A stretch of 64,000 nt of DNA from an uncultured Lachnospiraceae bacterium (GCA_910585765.1 CAJUES010000004.1:14376-78375), one strand, 5' to 3'. Positions 1 to 9,239 are shown, numbered from the stretch's first letter. Notes: generated by a model from the sequence alone, not told the origin. Translations and numbers: made by a program.

Positions 1-2
1 TC

Positions 3-1283
3 GAGGAGGCGGTTGACAGCATCAGACCGTTTGTGCAGGGATTTGACATCGCAGTGACGAGAGTGCAGAAGGCGGGCATTGACGCCTGTGATTTCAATGT
101 GATGCTCGACAGGGAGCATGAGAACCACGATCATGATATGGAGTATCTGCACGGACATGATCATGGGGAAGCGAATCCCCATGGACACGAACATCATCAG
201 GTGCATGAGGAGGGACATCATCACGGGCATGACCACGGGGGAGAACACCACGGACATGGGGCGGTACATCATCATGCACACACAGGGCTGACAGAAATAA
301 CAGATGTTTTGAATAAGGCAAAACTCACGGATGGGGCAAGGGCACTGGCGATAAAGATCTTTGGCATTCTCGCCGAGGCGGAGGCAAAGGCACACGACAA
401 GCCGTTGAGCGAGGTGCACTTCCACGAGGTGGGCGCTGTGGATTCGATCGTGGACATCATGTCCGCCGCCGTATGCATGGATTCCCTGAAAGAAAAATAT
501 CATATAACAGATGTTACTGTATCGGAATTGTACGAGGGACACGGCAGTGTGCGCTGCCAGCACGGGATCCTGCCGGTGCCGGTTCCCGCGACGGCAAATA
601 TCATGGAGGCATATGGGCTCCCGGTGCACTTTATGGAGATGCAGGGAGAGTTCGTGACGCCGACAGGGGCTGCGATCGCCGCGGCAGTCAGGACGACAGA
701 GCGTCTTCCCGGCAGCTGCAGGGTGGTGGCGCAAGGCGTCGGGGCAGGCAAGCGGAATTACGAGAAGGCGAGCCTGCTGAGGGCGATGATCATGGAGGTG
801 CCAGAGGAGCGGCAGGATGCCATCTACAAGCTCGAGTCCAACATTGACGACTGCCCGGGGGAGGCACTTGGCTATGTGATGGACAGGCTGTTCGATGCCG
901 GGGCGCGGGATGTGTACTATACGCCGGTTTACATGAAAAAGAACAGGCCGGCATACCAGCTCAATGTGATCTGCATTGAACAGCACATTCCGAGGCTGGA
1001 GCAGATCATCTTCCGCGAGACGACCACGATCGGCATCCGGAGAGTGGAGATGGAGCGCACCGTGATAGAGCGGGAGCAGCGTTTATATAACACGGGTTTG
1101 GGAAAAATAGAAGTGAAAGTGTGCGGTGACAGGATCTATCCCGAGTACGAGCCGCTGGCAGCAGCCTGCCGGGAGCGGGGGATCGCGTACCTTGATGCGT
1201 ACAACAGGGTGTATGCGGAATTGAACGGAGAGTGCGGTTCAAATGCCGCAAACAGGATGGAAGAGCAGAGGGAGAGAGCATGA
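3..1283 (+). CDS. larC: LarC, nickel-pincer cofactor nickel insertase (5' end cut by window)
   Basis: LarC inserts nickel into the pyridinium-bis-thiocarboxylate mononucleotide to finish the nickel-pincer cofactor used by lactate racemase and related LarA-type enzymes in the cytoplasm. The frame is open from the first base of the window, so the N-terminus lies upstream; the internal GTG at 33 is not a start. The visible part has the family's ACDFNVML segment, a very long His/Asp-rich stretch (about 20 His between bases 120 and 280) likely to bind metal, then the conserved SEVHFHEVGAVDSIVDI and TPTGAAI segments and a C-terminal half typical of LarC. The stop overlaps the next start codon by 4 bp (ATGA), so the two genes are probably translationally coupled. 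The family call is firm; the cofactor's client enzyme is not in the window. Confidence 0.93.
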   Translation, partial: EEAVDSIRPFVQGFDIAVTRVQKAGIDACDFNVMLDREHENHDHDMEYLHGHDHGEANPHGHEHHQVHEEGHHHGHDHGGEHHGHGAVHHHAHTGLTEITDVLNKAKLTDGARALAIKIFGILAEAEAKAHDKPLSEVHFHEVGAVDSIVDIMSAAVCMDSLKEKYHITDVTVSELYEGHGSVRCQHGILPVPVPATANIMEAYGLPVHFMEMQGEFVTPTGAAIAAAVRTTERLPGSCRVVAQGVGAGKRNYEKASLLRAMIMEVPEERQDAIYKLESNIDDCPGEALGYVMDRLFDAGARDVYYTPVYMKKNRPAYQLNVICIEQHIPRLEQIIFRETTTIGIRRVEMERTVIEREQRLYNTGLGKIEVKVCGDRIYPEYEPLAAACRERGIAYLDAYNRVYAELNGECGSNAANRMEEQRERA

Positions 1284-1936
1284 GCAGCAGAAAGATAACA
1301 ACAGTAATTTTTGATCTGGACGGGACACTTCTGGACACTTTGGAGGATCTGAAGAACGCGACAAACCACGCGCTGCGGGTTTGCGGCATGCCGGAGCGGA
1401 CGCTGGGCGAGATCCGGCAGTTTGTGGGAAACGGTGTGCGCAATCTCATGGTGCGCGCTGTGCCGCAGGGGGAGGAAAACCCTGGATTTGAGCGTGCCTT
1501 TGCGGTCTTCAAGGAATATTACGGGGAGCACTGCAACGATGAGACGAGGGCGTATGACGGCATACCAGCGCTATTGCAGGAATTAAAGAACGCTGGTTAT
1601 GCGATGGCGATCGTCTCCAATAAGATCGATTCGGCGGTGCAGGATCTGTGTGCCCGATATTTTCCGCAGGTGGATGTGGCGATCGGTGATCGGGAGAACC
1701 TGAGGAGAAAACCGGAGCCGGACAGTGTGTTCCTCGCGCTGAAGGCGCTCGGCAGGACAAGGGAGGAGGCTGTCTATGTCGGGGATTCCGATGTGGATCT
1801 TGCGACGGCACAGAATGCAGGGCTGCCCTGCATCAGCGTGCTCTGGGGCTTCCGGGACAGGGAATTTCTGGCAGCGCATGGCGCGACAACTTTTGTGGAA
1901 ACGCCCAGTGAGATAACAAGTGTTTTGTCACGGTAG
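1280..1936 (+). CDS. HAD-superfamily hydrolase, phosphoglycolate phosphatase-like
   Basis: This 218-residue protein is a cytoplasmic HAD phosphatase of the Gph/PpaX type. Motif I is FDLDGTLLDT near residues 11-20 (nucleophile Asp12, acid/base Asp14), a helical cap follows, motif II is the IVSNK region, motif III is the Lys of RKPEPDSV, and motif IV is VGDSDVD. I chose the ATG at 1280, which overlaps the larC stop, over an upstream in-frame ATG at 1232 because the domain begins immediately after it and the extra residues would lie inside larC. The physiological substrate cannot be read from the sequence; phosphoglycolate or another small phosphate ester is likely. Pairing with larC is probably only operonic. 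Confidence 0.9.
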   Translation: MSSRKITTVIFDLDGTLLDTLEDLKNATNHALRVCGMPERTLGEIRQFVGNGVRNLMVRAVPQGEENPGFERAFAVFKEYYGEHCNDETRAYDGIPALLQELKNAGYAMAIVSNKIDSAVQDLCARYFPQVDVAIGDRENLRRKPEPDSVFLALKALGRTREEAVYVGDSDVDLATAQNAGLPCISVLWGFRDREFLAAHGATTFVETPSEITSVLSR

Positions 1937-1970
1937 TTATTGTTCTGGCGGTTTGGGCAGGGGGATGGAG

Positions 1971-2361
1971 ATGAGGATTGCGATCTGTGATGACGAGGAG
2001 GTGCAGCGCCTGCTGCTGCAGCGCTATGTGCAGGAGTGGGCGCTGGACAGTAAAGTGGAGGTGGAGACGAGGTTCTTTGCCGGCGTCAAAGATCTGGTAC
2101 ATCGAGGCGATGGCGCACCAGTGCGTCCTGTACACGGAAGATACATCACATGTGTTATGTTCCTCGATCGGTGAGATGGCCAGGCAGCTGTGCAGCCGGA
2201 AGGAGTTTGTGCGCTGCCATCGGTCATTCCTGGTGAATGTGCGCCATATCTCTGCGATCGTGAAGCCGGAGCTGGTTCTGGATGACAGGCGCAGGATCCC
2301 GGTGAGCCGGAGCGCGGAGAAAACGGTCAGCCAGGTGTTTATCGAATGGTATAAGGGATGA
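1971..2361 (+). pseudogene. LytTR-family response regulator, core deleted and frameshifted
   Basis: The 5' part starts MRIAICDDEEVQ, the typical beginning of a receiver domain, behind a G-rich ribosome site, but it keeps only about 36-40 residues. From about base 2087 another reading frame continues as a nearly complete LytTR DNA-binding domain (IWYIEAMAHQCVLY, then FVRCHRSFLVNV and IPVSRS). About 100 residues, including the phospho-acceptor Asp and the rest of the receiver, are missing, and the two parts are out of frame. A free-standing LytTR domain could in theory be made from the ATG near 2111. It was probably an Agr-type regulator paired with the kinase that follows. Confidence 0.8.
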
Positions 2362-2365
2362 CTTT

Positions 2366-2705
2366 ATGATGTGGAAAATGACAGGGATAGTGGTGTTGCT
2401 GCTGGCAGTGCTCCTGATCAACCTGATGCTGTGGCGCTTTGCGATGCCGGTGTATGTGAACCGCAGGATCTCGCGCTTCCAGAATGAGCTTGTCAACAGG
2501 CACTATGACGAGGTGGAGACGATGTACCGCACGATGCGCGGCGCGGCGGCACGGGGGGCGTTTTCTCTCTGACAAGCAGGGAAATCACGGTTTCGGGCTG
2601 CTGCGGATCGATGATATCGTGGCAAAACACGGCGGATATCTGAACCGCAAGACGGAGGAAGGCGTGTTTGCGACGGAAGTGATGCTGCCCATGGAGCATA
2701 TATAA
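2366..2705 (+). pseudogene. GHKL sensor histidine kinase, core deleted and frameshifted
   Basis: The gene begins with an intact start, one hydrophobic segment (residues 5-25) and a stretch ending ETMYRTMRG, which in complete relatives leads into the phospho-acceptor His region. It then jumps frame to a C-terminal fragment reading KQGNHGFGLLRIDDI...GGYLNRKTEEGVFATEVMLP, the end of a GHKL (HATPase_c_5) domain. Roughly 250 residues are absent, including the phosphorylated His and the ATP-binding N box. It follows the decayed regulator by 4 bp, so the whole two-component operon has been lost in the same way. No function is expected. Confidence 0.78.
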
Positions 2706-2721
2706 ATATATGATGCAGAAG

Positions 2722-2755
2722 GGCGCTTATTGGAGAAGACCAATAGGCGCCTTTT
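2722..2755 (+). terminator. Rho-independent terminator
   Basis: A 12-bp stem GGCGCTTATTGG / CCAATAGGCGCC with one G-T pair and an AGAAGA loop is followed by TTTT. It ends the decayed two-component operon. Confidence 0.85.
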
Positions 2756-2777
2756 GTCATGCCCGGTTGCATCATGC

Positions 2778-2984
2778 TAGAGCGTGTTCCAAAATTCATT
2801 CCCGCCATCTGCAAAGCGACGCGTATGCGTCGCATTCACCACTTTGCGTGATATTTGCACCACATTCAGTCGACGTAAGGCATTGCACTTTATGCCTTTG
2901 CCCCCTACGCCTCCTTCATTTGGCACAAATCTCCCACAAATTGTGACGCACATCTGCCAGAAAGCAATTTTGAAACACGCTCTA
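2778..2984 (+). mobile_element. MITE family 1, copy 1 (207 bp)
   Basis: The element begins TAGAGCGTGTT and ends AACACGCTCTA, perfect terminal inverted repeats inside an apparent TA duplication, as for IS630/mariner-type miniature elements. Its reverse complement matches the element at 20069-20232 over most of its length. Copy 1 differs by two inserts that are themselves hairpins (GCGACGC gtat GCGTCGC near 2816 and AAGGCAT...ATGCCTT near 2878). It encodes no transposase. It sits exactly at the broken 5' edge of the ABC transporter fragment. Confidence 0.82.
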
Positions 2985-3809
2985 GAGGATTACATAGAGT
3001 ATATGGCGCTCCCGCAGCGCAAGCACGAGGGCTGCATCCCGGTGGAAAAGCGCAGGGATAACCGTTTTCTGGTGGAGTTTGACCATGTGTCCTTCAAGTA
3101 CCCCGGCAGCGAGGTCTACGTGATCCGGGATCTGAGCCTCAAGTTCGAGATCGGGGAGAAGATGGCGATCGTGGGAAGGAACGGTTCGGGGAAGACGACG
3201 TTCATCAAGCTGCTCTGCCGCCTGTACGACGTGACGGAGGGATGCATCAAGGTGAACGGCATCGATATCCGCAAGTATGACTATGCGGAGTACTGCGATC
3301 TGTTTGCGGTGGTGTTTCAGGATTTCCAGGTGTTTGCCTTTCCGCTGGGGGAGAACGTGGCGGCGGGCTCCGATGTGGACAGGGAGCGTGCGGTCGATGC
3401 GCTGGAGCGCGCGGGTGTCGGGGAGCGGTATCGCACCCTGACGGACGGACTCGGCACCAGCGTCGGAAAGGAGTTTGAGGAGAACGGCGTGACGTTCTCC
3501 GGCGGTGAGAAGCAGAAGATCGCGATCGCGCGTGCCATCTACAAAAATGCGCCGTTTGTCATCATGGATGAGCCGACCGCCGCGCTCGACCCGGAGTCCG
3601 AGTGCGAGGTGTACGCCGGGTTTGACAAGATGGTAGGGAACAAGACGGCGATCTACATCTCGCACCGCCTCGCTTCCTGCCGCTTCTGCGGGGATATTCT
3701 GGTGTTTGACAGGGGAGCTGTGGTGCAGCGCGGCAGGCATGAGGAGCTGGAGCGGCAGGAAGGGCTGTACAGGGAGCTGTGGAATGCGCAGGCACAGTAT
3801 TATATATAA
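2985..3809 (+). pseudogene. ABC exporter ATPase half, N-terminal membrane domain lost
   Basis: The remaining region encodes about 265 residues of an ABC exporter: a linker, then Walker A GRNGSGKTT, Q-loop VVFQDFQVF, signature FSGGEKQKI, Walker B FVIMDEPTAALDP and the switch His in YISHRLAS. Exporters of this type (see 39060-40946) are about 600 residues with six membrane helices before the ATPase; those are missing. The frame is open leftward into the MITE, so any translation would start there or at the ATG at 3003. It resembles the second subunit of the exporter at 37-41 kb (both end in an AQAQYY motif). Probably a remnant of the transporter linked to the dead two-component system upstream; the ATPase domain itself looks undamaged. 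Confidence 0.72.
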
Positions 3810-3830
3810 AATGTACAGATGTCTGTGCGC

Positions 3831-3851
3831 TTAGGAACCGGCAGTTCCTTA
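3831..3851. terminator. TAAGGAAC hairpin between convergent genes
   Basis: On the minus strand the sequence is TAA GGAAC tgccg GTTCC TAA. The first TAA is the stop codon of the AraC gene. On the plus strand the stem is followed by ACTTTT. It looks like a minimal relative of the MITE at 14000-14170, whose ends are also GGAACTG between TAA triplets. It can act as a terminator in both directions. Confidence 0.65.
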
Positions 3852-4802
3852 CTTTTCCGGGTACATCCAGCCGGTGTAGTCCATGATCGCCATTTTTTCC
3901 TGGCTTGCCTTTGCCAGAAGGGTCTCGTTCCTGTAGTCCCTCGGTGTGGTCTGCATGGCTTCCATAAAGTGGCGGTTGAAGCTTGACACGGAGCGGAATC
4001 CGACCATCTCGGAGATGTCGAGGATCGAGTGCTCCGTGCTGCGCAGCAGGTTGCACGCCTTGGTGATGCGCGTGTTGTTCAGAAAGTCGAGGGGGCTGGT
4101 TCCGATGATCGAGTGGAACAGCCGCCGGAAATGCGTCGGGCTGAGGCAGCAGATGTCCGCCAGGTAATTCATGTCAAACTGCTCGGCATAATGGTCTTCG
4201 ATGTAGTCGAGGACGGGGGAGAGCACCATCGCGTTTTCAGGAGGGCGGCTTGTGAGCGTGGTTTCCAGCCCGCCCTTGCTCTGGATGCGGTCGAGCTGGA
4301 TGCACAGCGACAGCAGAAGACCCATGGCGCTCGCCTGGTACTGCGGGTGCTGTTCCCCGATCTCGCGTATGATCATCGCGGTGAGATCATAGATATAAGG
4401 ATATTCATCGCGGCTCAGGATGTGCCGGTATTCCTTGTAAGCGCTCAGGGACAGGTCAAATCCGCGGATCTGGGGCGCCATGTTCTTGAACAGTTCCTGC
4501 GTGTTCAGGAACAGGTATGACCAGCGGCTCTGCGTGCCCGGTGAGCTGTATGTCGTGTGCGGGATATTTCTCGGAATGCAGGTGATGTCCCCCTCCTTGA
4601 AAAAGAGACGTTCCTTTCCGTTAAATTCCATATACCCGCTCTCCGAGTGGCATACGCCGATCTCCAGACAATTGTGGAAGTGCAGGTGCTTGCTTGGAAC
4701 GTTCGAGATCTTCCAGTGTTCGCCGGACAGGAGAAGGACCGGAAAGTCAGAGGGCAGATAGTAGCTGCGGTACTCGGCGATATCATTCTTGGTTTTTGGC
4801 AT
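3849..4802 (-). CDS. AraC-family regulator of the adjacent pectin/rhamnogalacturonan locus
   Basis: A 317-residue cytoplasmic regulator with an N-terminal cupin sugar-binding domain (HLHFHNCLEIG near residue 40, then GDITCIPRNIPHTTYS) and a C-terminal pair of helix-turn-helix motifs (YLADICCLSPTHFRRLFHSIIGTSP and the VGFRSVSSFNRHF segment). The frame extends upstream, but the start at 4802 has a GGAGG eight bases before ATG and begins the domain properly. It is divergent from a sugar ABC importer, and the 433-bp gap between them holds repeated operator-like sites. It most likely activates the importer and the GH105/GH112/GH28 genes when an oligosaccharide or its breakdown product is bound; the ligand is inferred from the neighbours. 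Confidence 0.9.
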   Translation of the reverse strand: MPKTKNDIAEYRSYYLPSDFPVLLLSGEHWKISNVPSKHLHFHNCLEIGVCHSESGYMEFNGKERLFFKEGDITCIPRNIPHTTYSSPGTQSRWSYLFLNTQELFKNMAPQIRGFDLSLSAYKEYRHILSRDEYPYIYDLTAMIIREIGEQHPQYQASAMGLLLSLCIQLDRIQSKGGLETTLTSRPPENAMVLSPVLDYIEDHYAEQFDMNYLADICCLSPTHFRRLFHSIIGTSPLDFLNNTRITKACNLLRSTEHSILDISEMVGFRSVSSFNRHFMEAMQTTPRDYRNETLLAKASQEKMAIMDYTGWMYPEK

Positions 4803-4903
4803 ATCGATTACCTCCATATATATTCCTGGTGCGTGCCGGAACACATACCTGTCAATCCTTTTTGTGTCCGCGCGGTGTTGTTCGTGGCGTATCGGGATCA
4901 TAA

Positions 4904-5130
4904 TGGTCATTTTTGCATAATTTCCGAAAATTTTTGGATAGACTTCGCGCAGGCACAATTCAAAAACAACCAGATTTGGTCGGCAGGTTCAGCGCCATTT
5001 CGCGACAAAATCTGGAAAAACATAGTCATTATGTATAAGTAAAAAAGATTAAAATCCGAAATACTATGCATTTCGTTGCCCCCGCGTTAAGAGAAGTATA
5101 ACATAAATGGTCATAAATGCATAGTATTTC
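4904..5130. promoter_or_regulatory. Operator repeats in the AraC / sugar-importer intergenic region
   Basis: TGGTCAT-NNN-TGCATA occurs twice in direct orientation, at 4904-4919 and 5108-5123. The second copy continues as AAATGCATAGTATTTC (5115-5130), and an exact 16-bp inverted match, GAAATACTATGCATTT, lies at 5058-5073. AraC proteins usually bind paired half-sites of this kind. The rest of the 433-bp gap is AT-rich with no gene seen. Confidence 0.6.
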
Positions 5131-5235
5131 TTTTCTTTTGGCTTGAAATAAACGTTAAAATGCACGAAAATGGATTTATAAGTAATAATTGATTATGCAA
5201 AATAACGAAAGGGTTACAGGAATGGAGGTTTTGGT

Positions 5236-6183
5236 ATGGGTAAAATAAAAGACGGCAAAGAAGTTGTCGTGCATACCACCTGGAAAAACAGCTTCAAGAG
5301 AGACTGGCAGCTGTATCTGCTGCTGTTGTTTCCGATCGTGATGGTGGTACTCTTCAACTATGCGTCCTACCCTGGCATGCGGATGATCTTTATGGATTAC
5401 AAGCCTGCAAAGGGATATGCGGGCAGCAAGTGGGTCGGCATGGAGACGATCATAAAAGTGTTCAAGGATGCGGATTTTCATCGATCCTTAAAGAGTTCGA
5501 TCGTATTTAATCTGCTGGATCTGGCGGTGGGATTCCCGATGCCGATCATCCTGGCGCTGATGCTGAACGAGCTGCGCTATCCGAGGTTCAAGAAAGTGAC
5601 GCAGACGATCCTGTATCTGCCGCACTTCCTCTCCTGGGTCATCATCGGCAGTGTGGCGTACACTATGTTCCGCCCGTCGACAGGTCTTGTCAACATCTTC
5701 CTGATGAACGCAGGGCTGATCGAGGAGGGAATCCCGTTCCTGACGGAGAAATGGCACTGGGCAGTGACTTACCTGCTGATCGGTGTCTGGCAGGGAATGG
5801 GCTGGGGCACGATCATCTATCTCGCCGCGATCACGGGCATCAGCGGTGACCTGTACGAGGCGGCAATGATCGACGGCGCGAACCGCTGGCAGAGGATGCT
5901 GCACATCACGCTGCCGGGCATCAAGAGCACGATCGTGACACTGCTGATCATGAACCTTGGCCGTGTGATGGGAAGTAACTTCGAGCGTCTCGATCAGTTT
6001 GGAAACTCGCAGGTAAAGGATTTCCAGTATCAGCTGGCGATCTACATATACGAGAAAGGTCTTCAGGGAAACAAGTTCAGCATGTCGACTGCGGTCGGTC
6101 TCTTCCAGTCGATCGTAGGTCTGGCACTGGTACTGTTGTCTGACTGGTTCGCGAAGAAACTCGGCGAAGACGGTCTGTTATAG
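5236..6183 (+). CDS. Sugar ABC transporter permease (LplB/YteP type)
   Basis: A 315-residue inner-membrane permease with about six transmembrane helices. It has the binding-protein-dependent transport EAA loop at YEAAMIDGANRWQRMLHITLP, which docks the ATPase. The start follows a GGAGG site. This CUT1 subtype, together with the next permease and the large lipoprotein, matches importers of pectin- or host-derived oligosaccharides such as the YteP-YtcP-YtcQ system of Bacillus subtilis. No ATPase gene is present in the operon, so a shared MsmX-type ATPase elsewhere is expected. Confidence 0.93.
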   Translation: MGKIKDGKEVVVHTTWKNSFKRDWQLYLLLLFPIVMVVLFNYASYPGMRMIFMDYKPAKGYAGSKWVGMETIIKVFKDADFHRSLKSSIVFNLLDLAVGFPMPIILALMLNELRYPRFKKVTQTILYLPHFLSWVIIGSVAYTMFRPSTGLVNIFLMNAGLIEEGIPFLTEKWHWAVTYLLIGVWQGMGWGTIIYLAAITGISGDLYEAAMIDGANRWQRMLHITLPGIKSTIVTLLIMNLGRVMGSNFERLDQFGNSQVKDFQYQLAIYIYEKGLQGNKFSMSTAVGLFQSIVGLALVLLSDWFAKKLGEDGLL

Positions 6184-6196
6184 GAGGAGTGGTATC

Positions 6197-7123
6197 ATGG
6201 CAAAAAAAGAAGAAGTCGTCCGCGGTGCGGAAGTAAACAGCGACGGAAACCGGGCGGTCAACAAGTTCAGGGTCAGCGACGCTGTGATCATGGTCATACT
6301 GGTGCTTTTGTGTGCGACCTGTGTGCTGCCCTTTGTCCACCTGCTGGCAAAGTCGATCTCCGGCAACTCCTATGTTATCGCAAAACAGGTAGCGTTCTTT
6401 CCCAAGGGGATCAACTTTGACGCGTATGTGTCCATTTTCAAGGATGGGAGCATGGTGTCAAGTATGATCTACAGTATATATGTCACACTGATCTTCACGG
6501 TACTCGGCATGCTTGTCTGCACCTGTGCGGCGTACCCGCTGTCCAAGAAACGGTTAAAGGGCAGGACGTTTTTCACCTTTATCCTGATGTTCCCAATGTA
6601 TTTCGGCGCAGGACTGATCCCGTCGTACCTGCTGTACAAGGATCTGCATGTGCTCGACACGATGTGGGTGCTGATCCTGCCGCTGATCTATTCGCCTTAC
6701 AACATGCTGATCATGAAGACGAACCTGCAGTCCTCGATCCCGGACAGTCTCGAGGAATCGGCATTCCTTGACGGCGCGACGAATTTCCAGATCCTGTGGA
6801 AGATCGTGCTGCCGCTGTCTAAGCCGATCCTTGCGACACTCTCGCTGTTCTACGCAGTGGGACGCTGGAATGCATATGCGGACAACAAGTACTACATCCG
6901 GTCCGAGGAACTGAAAATGATCCAGTATAAGCTGTCGCAGCTGGTATCGTCGGCTTCTGAGGCACAGACGGCGACGCTCGCGGAAGGCGCGGCGGTGACG
7001 AGCACGCCGGAGGTGCTGCAGGCGGCGTGCATCATGTTCGTGACGATCCCGATCATCTGTATCTATCCTTTTGTGCAGAAGTATTTTGTGAAGGGAACGA
7101 TGGTCGGCGCAGTGAAGGGATAA
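6197..7123 (+). CDS. Sugar ABC transporter permease (YtcP type)
   Basis: A 308-residue partner permease starting 13 bases after the first. It has six predicted membrane helices (first at about residues 30-55) and an EAA loop reading LEESAFLDGATNFQILWKIVLPLSKP. It ends KGTMVGAVKG, typical of YtcP-like CUT1 permeases. Cotranscribed with the genes on both sides, it should form the second half of the membrane channel for the oligosaccharide importer. Confidence 0.93.
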   Translation: MAKKEEVVRGAEVNSDGNRAVNKFRVSDAVIMVILVLLCATCVLPFVHLLAKSISGNSYVIAKQVAFFPKGINFDAYVSIFKDGSMVSSMIYSIYVTLIFTVLGMLVCTCAAYPLSKKRLKGRTFFTFILMFPMYFGAGLIPSYLLYKDLHVLDTMWVLILPLIYSPYNMLIMKTNLQSSIPDSLEESAFLDGATNFQILWKIVLPLSKPILATLSLFYAVGRWNAYADNKYYIRSEELKMIQYKLSQLVSSASEAQTATLAEGAAVTSTPEVLQAACIMFVTIPIICIYPFVQKYFVKGTMVGAVKG

Positions 7124-7191
7124 AACGATTTATTATTATTGTTGATAGTATTCCCGGCAAGCGGGTTATGCTATAGATAGGAGGATTCATT

Positions 7192-8955
7192 ATGAACAAG
7201 AAAGCTTTCAAAAGAGTGACAGCATTGGCATTGACAGGCGTTATGGCAATGGGTACACTGACAGGCTGCGGCGGTTCGGGCGACGATGCCAGCAAGCCGG
7301 CGGACAACACAACAACTCCTGCGGACAACAGCAGCGCGTCTTCGACAGACAACAGCGCGTCGGCTTCGACAGACGAGGCGAAGACAGAGACGCCCGCGGC
7401 GGACGATTCCGGCGTAGCCGGTATTGAGGGCTGGGAGGCATTTGCGGAGAATGTCACCTTGAAGATCCCGGTGTATGACAGGGGCGCGGAGGGCGTTCCC
7501 AACGTGAGCGACAACTACTGGACAAAATGGATCCAGGAGAACTTTGGCGACAAGTATAATATCACTGTAGAGTTTGTGCCGATCACGCGTACAGATGTAC
7601 TGACGTCTTACTCGCTGCTGGCAGCGGCGGAGGATCTCCCGACGATCCTGATGGAGTACGACTATCCGAAGCAGGCGCAGTGGGCGGCGGACGGATATCT
7701 GACCACCTATGATATCGATGAGTTTGCGAAGGTTGCGCCTACATACTACCAGAGAATGGTAGATCTGGATCAGCTTGGCTACACAGAGATGAACGGCGAC
7801 AGATACTTTGTGCTGGCTGAGAGACCGTACTATGATACAGGGTATACATTTGTGATGTTCTATCGCAAGGACTGGTTAGACCAGATCGGCTATGACGCGT
7901 ATCCTGAGACATGGGCGGAGCAGAAGGAGATGTACCAGAAGCTGATCGATGAGGGGATCTGCGAGCATCCGCTCGGCGGCCACATGGTGACAGGCGCGGG
8001 CGTTGACCAGAACTATGCGTTCAGGACATATCCGTTGGACGAGGAGAACTGGGCATGCTACGGCGACTATGCGATACCCGCGCTCGGCGATGCGGCGAAT
8101 AAAGAGTTTATCAGGAGAGAGAATGAGAAGTACCAGTTGGGATTCCTGAATCCGGAGTACTATGTAACAGATCTCGAGACGGAGAAGGCATCTTTCGTAA
8201 GCGGGCAGATCTTCCAGTTTGCAGGGTATATCTCTGCGGATGTGGATTTCCTGACAGCGCTCTATGAGCAGGATCCCAATGCAGAGGTAGCAGTTCAGTT
8301 CCAGGCGGAGATCGACGATCCGGACGGCGGTACGGTGTCGGCTTACCGCGCGGATAATCCGTTCGGTATGATGATCGGCTTCTCTTCACAGGCGACGGAG
8401 GATGAGATCAAGGCAGCGTGGATGTACATGGAGTGGATGACGCAGGAGGAGAACCTCTTCACGATGCAGTGGGGCATCGAGGGCGAGAACTACAACATGG
8501 GTGACGACGGACTTCCCGTTCCGGTTGCGGACTACAGCGGCGACTGCAAGCAGGGCTTCAACAACTCCAAGGATTACTGGTGCGTGACGATCGAGGCGAG
8601 AAATGCCGGTACGATCGAGGAGATCATAGCGGCAAGCTCACCGAAGAATCTGCCGGATGACCTGACACAGCAGTTAATCGACAACTACTACAGGAAAGAG
8701 AAACTGGCGGAGAACGGCCGTGCAGTCAGCGACTGCAACTTCGCAGTCGTACTGGATTCCGTCGGGGAGTATCAGGCATCTCTGATCGAACTCTACACAG
8801 AGTACAGAGACCAGCTGACAATGTGCGACCCGGAGGAGTTTGATGCACTGTATGATGAGCTGGCGCAGAAGTACGCGGACGCAGGATTCCAGGAGATCGT
8901 TGACGAGAGAAAGGAAGCTTACGAGGCAGGGCAGTCTACAAAGCTTCAGAAGTAA
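7192..8955 (+). CDS. Sugar-binding lipoprotein of the ABC importer
   Basis: A 587-residue extracellular solute-binding protein. Residues 1-25 form a lipoprotein signal (charged MNKKAFKR, hydrophobic core, lipobox LTGC), so the mature protein is anchored by Cys25. A low-complexity Ser/Asp/Ala linker follows to about residue 70, then a large two-lobed binding domain. The length is normal for the YtcQ/LipO group, which binds rhamnogalacturonan- or other complex oligosaccharides, and long for ordinary maltose-type proteins. It lies 68 bases after the permeases and is followed by a strong terminator, so the importer forms a three-gene unit. Confidence 0.92.
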   Translation: MNKKAFKRVTALALTGVMAMGTLTGCGGSGDDASKPADNTTTPADNSSASSTDNSASASTDEAKTETPAADDSGVAGIEGWEAFAENVTLKIPVYDRGAEGVPNVSDNYWTKWIQENFGDKYNITVEFVPITRTDVLTSYSLLAAAEDLPTILMEYDYPKQAQWAADGYLTTYDIDEFAKVAPTYYQRMVDLDQLGYTEMNGDRYFVLAERPYYDTGYTFVMFYRKDWLDQIGYDAYPETWAEQKEMYQKLIDEGICEHPLGGHMVTGAGVDQNYAFRTYPLDEENWACYGDYAIPALGDAANKEFIRRENEKYQLGFLNPEYYVTDLETEKASFVSGQIFQFAGYISADVDFLTALYEQDPNAEVAVQFQAEIDDPDGGTVSAYRADNPFGMMIGFSSQATEDEIKAAWMYMEWMTQEENLFTMQWGIEGENYNMGDDGLPVPVADYSGDCKQGFNNSKDYWCVTIEARNAGTIEEIIAASSPKNLPDDLTQQLIDNYYRKEKLAENGRAVSDCNFAVVLDSVGEYQASLIELYTEYRDQLTMCDPEEFDALYDELAQKYADAGFQEIVDERKEAYEAGQSTKLQK

Positions 8956-8980
8956 AAAAGAGTAAAAAAGAGTAAAAAAG
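8951..8980 (+). repeat. Three tandem copies of AGTAAAAAAG
   Basis: The 10-bp unit is repeated exactly three times, starting over the last bases of the lipoprotein gene (stop TAA at 8953-8955), with a fourth partial copy leading into the terminator. Confidence 0.9.
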
Positions 8981-8988
8981 TAAAAAAT

Positions 8989-9016
8989 AGCCCCCAGCTT
9001 TTGTTGGGGGCTGTTT
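8989..9016 (+). terminator. Rho-independent terminator after the importer operon
   Basis: AGCCCCCA / TGGGGGCT stem with a short T-rich loop, followed by GTTTT. It separates the importer from the enzyme operon. Confidence 0.88.
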
Positions 9017-9239
9017 TCAAAATCTGCCCCGGTCGTCTGTGATGACCGTGCCAGGTGTTGAGTATTTCCGGAAGTACTCCGATGGAGGGACTATTTCCGA
9101 AAGTGCTCAAATAGTTGTCAGATGATGGCGGGTGTGGATCGCGGCGTAGTTCGTGGAAAATGGCATGCAATTCGTGCAGAAAGCTGCCATGAGATCCGTA
9201 AAGTGATAGAATAAATAACATATACAAGGAGGGTTTGCT

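Noticed and set aside
33..280. GTG at 33 as start of LarC
   Set aside because: The same frame is open to the window edge with family-like sequence (EEAVDSIRPF), so the gene simply begins upstream.
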